Below are positions 62,026 to 64,000 of a stretch of 64,000 nt of DNA, one piece after another; position 1 is the first letter of the stretch, and each line of letters opens with the position of its first letter. The stretch lies in the NCBI RefSeq assembly GCF_006861655.1, contig NZ_SESI01000004.1, positions 186,001 through 250,000 of the forward strand. The letters run 5' to 3'. Both the position numbers and the translations under genes were made by a program. The notes beneath the pieces are model-generated. The model saw nothing but the letters and a program-made list of their open reading frames with translations, was not told the origin of the DNA and did not search any database. Source of the stretch: Halonotius roseus (GTDB taxonomy: Archaea > Halobacteriota > Halobacteria > Halobacteriales > Haloferacaceae).

Positions 62026-62071
62026 TGTCTGTCCACGCTCACCGCCCCTGTCTGTCCACGCTCACCGCCCC
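62026..62071. repeat. Perfect 23-bp tandem repeat at the glyA promoter
   Basis: Two identical 23-bp units (tgtctgtccacgctcaccgc plus ccc) at 62026-62048 and 62049-62071 lie immediately upstream of the glyA TATA box (62018-62023). They could be paired regulator sites or an accidental duplication. Confidence 0.75.
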
Positions 62072-62213
62072 GGTTGCTGCCGGGCGCAATCGTCGTTATC
62101 AACGGTGTTTTATTACATATTTTGCTGGGTTAATTTAGTGCGAAGCCGACTAATGCACGCAGTGCTTTCCCACTAATATTAAGTGTGTGTTCGACGCTTA
62201 TTCAGCTAGTGAG

Positions 62214-63026
62214 ATGGCGACAAATACACTGGCGACCGACCGCCACGAGCTGCTGACGACGACACTGGCCGAGGCGACCGAACCCTGTTGGATCGTCGAT
62301 CCAACCCCCGAGATGATCGAGGCGGTCGTCGATGTTGCCAGCGACGGCGACACAGCCGGCCAGCTCCGGCTGTTGGCCGCCGAGGACACCCTCAAAACCA
62401 CCTTCGAGGAGTTTCTTGTTGCCAGCCGCACCGCGGATCTGGTCGCCGACAACGACCTCGCTGTGCGAACGGTCGGAACCCCCAGCACGAACTCGCTGGT
62501 GATCACCGAAAGCGCGGTGACGGCGGTTGTTGCCGCCGGCGAGCAGGTCGCCGGGCTCCGTACCGACGACCCTGAGTTCGTCGAGACAACACGCGAGGAG
62601 ATCGCCGACCGCTGGGACGACGCCGAGGCGTTCCGGCTGCGAACACCCGCGATCTCGGAGATCCGAACCACGCTGAGCGACGATATCGGCGCGGCCGTCC
62701 GCGAGGATTTCGATACCGTCGTGCGGTCGCTTGAGACCGCCGACGACGATATCGCGCTCGACGAGGTGGCGATCTCGCTGGTGATCGCCGCGAAAAACGA
62801 GGTGCTGTTGTACGACATCTCGAAGTGGGGCGAGGATGTCGGGATCGCCAGCAAAGCCACCTTCTCACGAACCAAAAGCCGGCTTGAGGATGCCAACGTT
62901 ATCACGACCGAGAAGGTGCCGATCGATGTGGGTCGGCCGCGGCTCCGGCTCCAACTCGGCGACGATCGGCTCAAGACGGCCCCGACGACCGACCTCGCGG
63001 CTGTTGCCGCCGAGCTGCTTGACTGA
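62214..63026 (+). CDS. tbsP: TbsP-like transcriptional regulator
   Basis: 270 residues from the ATG at 62214. The N-terminal sensor-like part (HELLTTTLAEATEPCWIVDPTPEMIEAVVDVAS) is followed by a C-terminal winged helix (LDEVAISLVIAAKNEVLLYDISKWGEDVGIASKATFSRTKSRLEDANVI). The domain layout fits the haloarchaeal TbsP/DUF5821 regulators that help control gluconeogenic genes. The name is given from layout only and needs confirmation. Confidence 0.65.
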   Translation: MATNTLATDRHELLTTTLAEATEPCWIVDPTPEMIEAVVDVASDGDTAGQLRLLAAEDTLKTTFEEFLVASRTADLVADNDLAVRTVGTPSTNSLVITESAVTAVVAAGEQVAGLRTDDPEFVETTREEIADRWDDAEAFRLRTPAISEIRTTLSDDIGAAVREDFDTVVRSLETADDDIALDEVAISLVIAAKNEVLLYDISKWGEDVGIASKATFSRTKSRLEDANVITTEKVPIDVGRPRLRLQLGDDRLKTAPTTDLAAVAAELLD

Positions 63027-63077
63027 CCAGCGACCCGAAGTCGACCTGTTTTTGCGGCGTGCCGTCGTGGGCGAGGT

Positions 63078-64000
63078 ATGGAACTCGCGGTCTGTGGCGG
63101 CGGCCCCGCTGCCGAGGCGATCATCGCCGCTACCGAGGATATCGATGCTGCTGTGCGCCGCATTGCGCCCGACGCCCTCCAAGATGGCTCGGCGACACCA
63201 CCCACAACCGGTGCGGTCGTCGCCCCGACAGGCGCGGCCGTCTTTCGGGCGGCAACCGACCATTTCGATCGCTGGGTTGCCGTCGAGATCGGTGGGATCG
63301 GCGGCTACCCGATCGAAACGCTCGATGCGGCGGTAACGACATTCGGCCCCGACACCGCCTGCTATCGCTGTCTCAATCAACGAGTCGGAGCCCACGAGGA
63401 GGCGACGAACACCGAGCCACACGGCGACCGCAGCAGGGTACGGCTGGCCGGCGCGGTTGCCGGCAACCGCCTGATCTCACTCGTGGCCGGCGGGAGTGAC
63501 GGCGGCGAGATCACAGAGCTTCCGGGCCCAGAGCGACGGCTCTTACCGGTGCCGAACTGTGACTGTGCGAGCGAACCGAACCCGTCCCGCGCGCTCCCGC
63601 TGACCCACCGCACCGTCGGCGTCGACGACGCGTTGGCACGGGCCGAACAGGCCGTCGACGACCGGGTTGGCCTCGTGGCGAACGTCGGCGAACGCGAATC
63701 GTTTCCGGTTCCGTACTACATCGCCGAGATCGCCGACACGACCGGGTTCAGCGACACAGCAGCCGCCGACTTCGCCGCCGGCGTCGATGTCGACTGGGAT
63801 CGCGCCTACATGAAGGCGATCGGTGAGGCCTTGGAGCGGTACAGTGCCGGCGTCTACCGAACACAGAGAGCGACCCGTGGCCCGGAGCGAACGCTTGCGG
63901 CTCCAGTGTCGCCGACCGCGTTTGTTCGCCCCGAGGGGTTCGAACAGCCCGAGCCCGAACAGCGGATCGACTGGATCAAGGGCCAGCGACTGCCGGACGG
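63078..64000 (+). CDS. Second YcaO protein with E1-like N-terminus (cut by window end)
   Basis: The frame opens at the ATG at 63078 and runs past the window, giving ~307 visible residues. Residues ~1-170 look like an E1/ocin-ThiF-like domain: MELAVCGGGPAAEAIIAA, CYRCLNQR (~95-102) and a later CDC for zinc. The YcaO part begins ~residue 170 and includes MKAIGEALERYSAGVY (~residues 244-259). It stands apart from the SagB/precursor genes, so it is a stand-alone YcaO, perhaps acting in protein thioamidation or an unknown modification. The C-terminus, and so the tail type, is not visible. Confidence 0.83.
   Translation, partial: MELAVCGGGPAAEAIIAATEDIDAAVRRIAPDALQDGSATPPTTGAVVAPTGAAVFRAATDHFDRWVAVEIGGIGGYPIETLDAAVTTFGPDTACYRCLNQRVGAHEEATNTEPHGDRSRVRLAGAVAGNRLISLVAGGSDGGEITELPGPERRLLPVPNCDCASEPNPSRALPLTHRTVGVDDALARAEQAVDDRVGLVANVGERESFPVPYYIAEIADTTGFSDTAAADFAAGVDVDWDRAYMKAIGEALERYSAGVYRTQRATRGPERTLAAPVSPTAFVRPEGFEQPEPEQRIDWIKGQRLPD

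Noticed and set aside
60762..62138. Long + frame opposite glyA
   Set aside because: Antisense shadow without motifs; glyA is complete with a matching promoter.

Overview
The window is about 64 kb of a haloarchaeal (class Halobacteria) genome. The signs are high GC, very acidic proteins, archaeal-type genes (peptidyl-tRNA hydrolase 2, aMBF1, GTP cyclohydrolase III, HerA-like ATPase, TbsP-like and ThiR-like regulators, menaquinone genes), TATA-type promoters about 26-30 bp upstream of start codons (leaderless transcripts), and frequent overlapping starts. The genus cannot be fixed from sequence alone; a member of the Haloferacales/Halorubraceae would fit.

Layout. (1) 1-5.3 kb: the tail of a tyrosine integrase, then an operon that looks like a complete thiazole/oxazole-modified RiPP (TOMM/LAP) pathway: leader-binding E1-like protein, YcaO cyclodehydratase ending in a PxPxP tail, SagB-type azoline oxidase, a separately promoted 79-aa acidic peptide with a Cys-Cys-Ser C-terminus (candidate precursor), and a ZIP-like membrane transporter. 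A NikR-type metal regulator converges on it. (2) 5.4-25.2 kb: mostly housekeeping (glutaredoxin, peroxiredoxin-like, guaB, a HhH-MutS ATPase, vapBC, menB, pth2, dcd, thiR/thi4, glutathionyl-hydroquinone reductase, rRNA-type methyltransferase, rhomboid, menF), plus two small proteins found by reading (8550-8726 and 20004-20174). (3) 25.4-31.5 kb: a sensory module (PadR regulator, receiver-GAF-Bat-type HTH protein, divergent 7TM histidine kinase) lying between menF and menD. (4) 31.5-41.7 kb: an accessory island with a McrBC-like pair, a restriction-modification remnant, HicAB, VapBC, a Pycsar-like membrane protein, a DUF433/DUF5615 pair and two families of dispersed repeats. Four same-strand copies of one repeat separate the modules between 35.5 and 39.8 kb. 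(5) 41.8-50 kb: surface glycan/lipid-type genes (GT4 glycosyltransferase, alkaline-phosphatase/sulfatase-fold hydrolase, a Gfo/Idh-aldo/keto reductase fusion, CDP-alcohol phosphotransferase, DUF457, PAP2), an alcohol dehydrogenase and GTP cyclohydrolase III. (6) 50-64 kb: core metabolism and DNA maintenance (HAD-IIA, FAH family, hisC, Fap7-like kinase, second CDP-alcohol transferase, aMBF1, tpiA, HerA-like, dinB, glyA, tbsP). It ends inside a second YcaO protein with its own E1-like N-terminal part.

The most interesting material is the putative azole-peptide cluster with its candidate precursor, the unrelated second YcaO at the far end, the repeat-delimited cassette region, and the McrBC-like defence pair. 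No tRNA, rRNA or CRISPR array was recognised.
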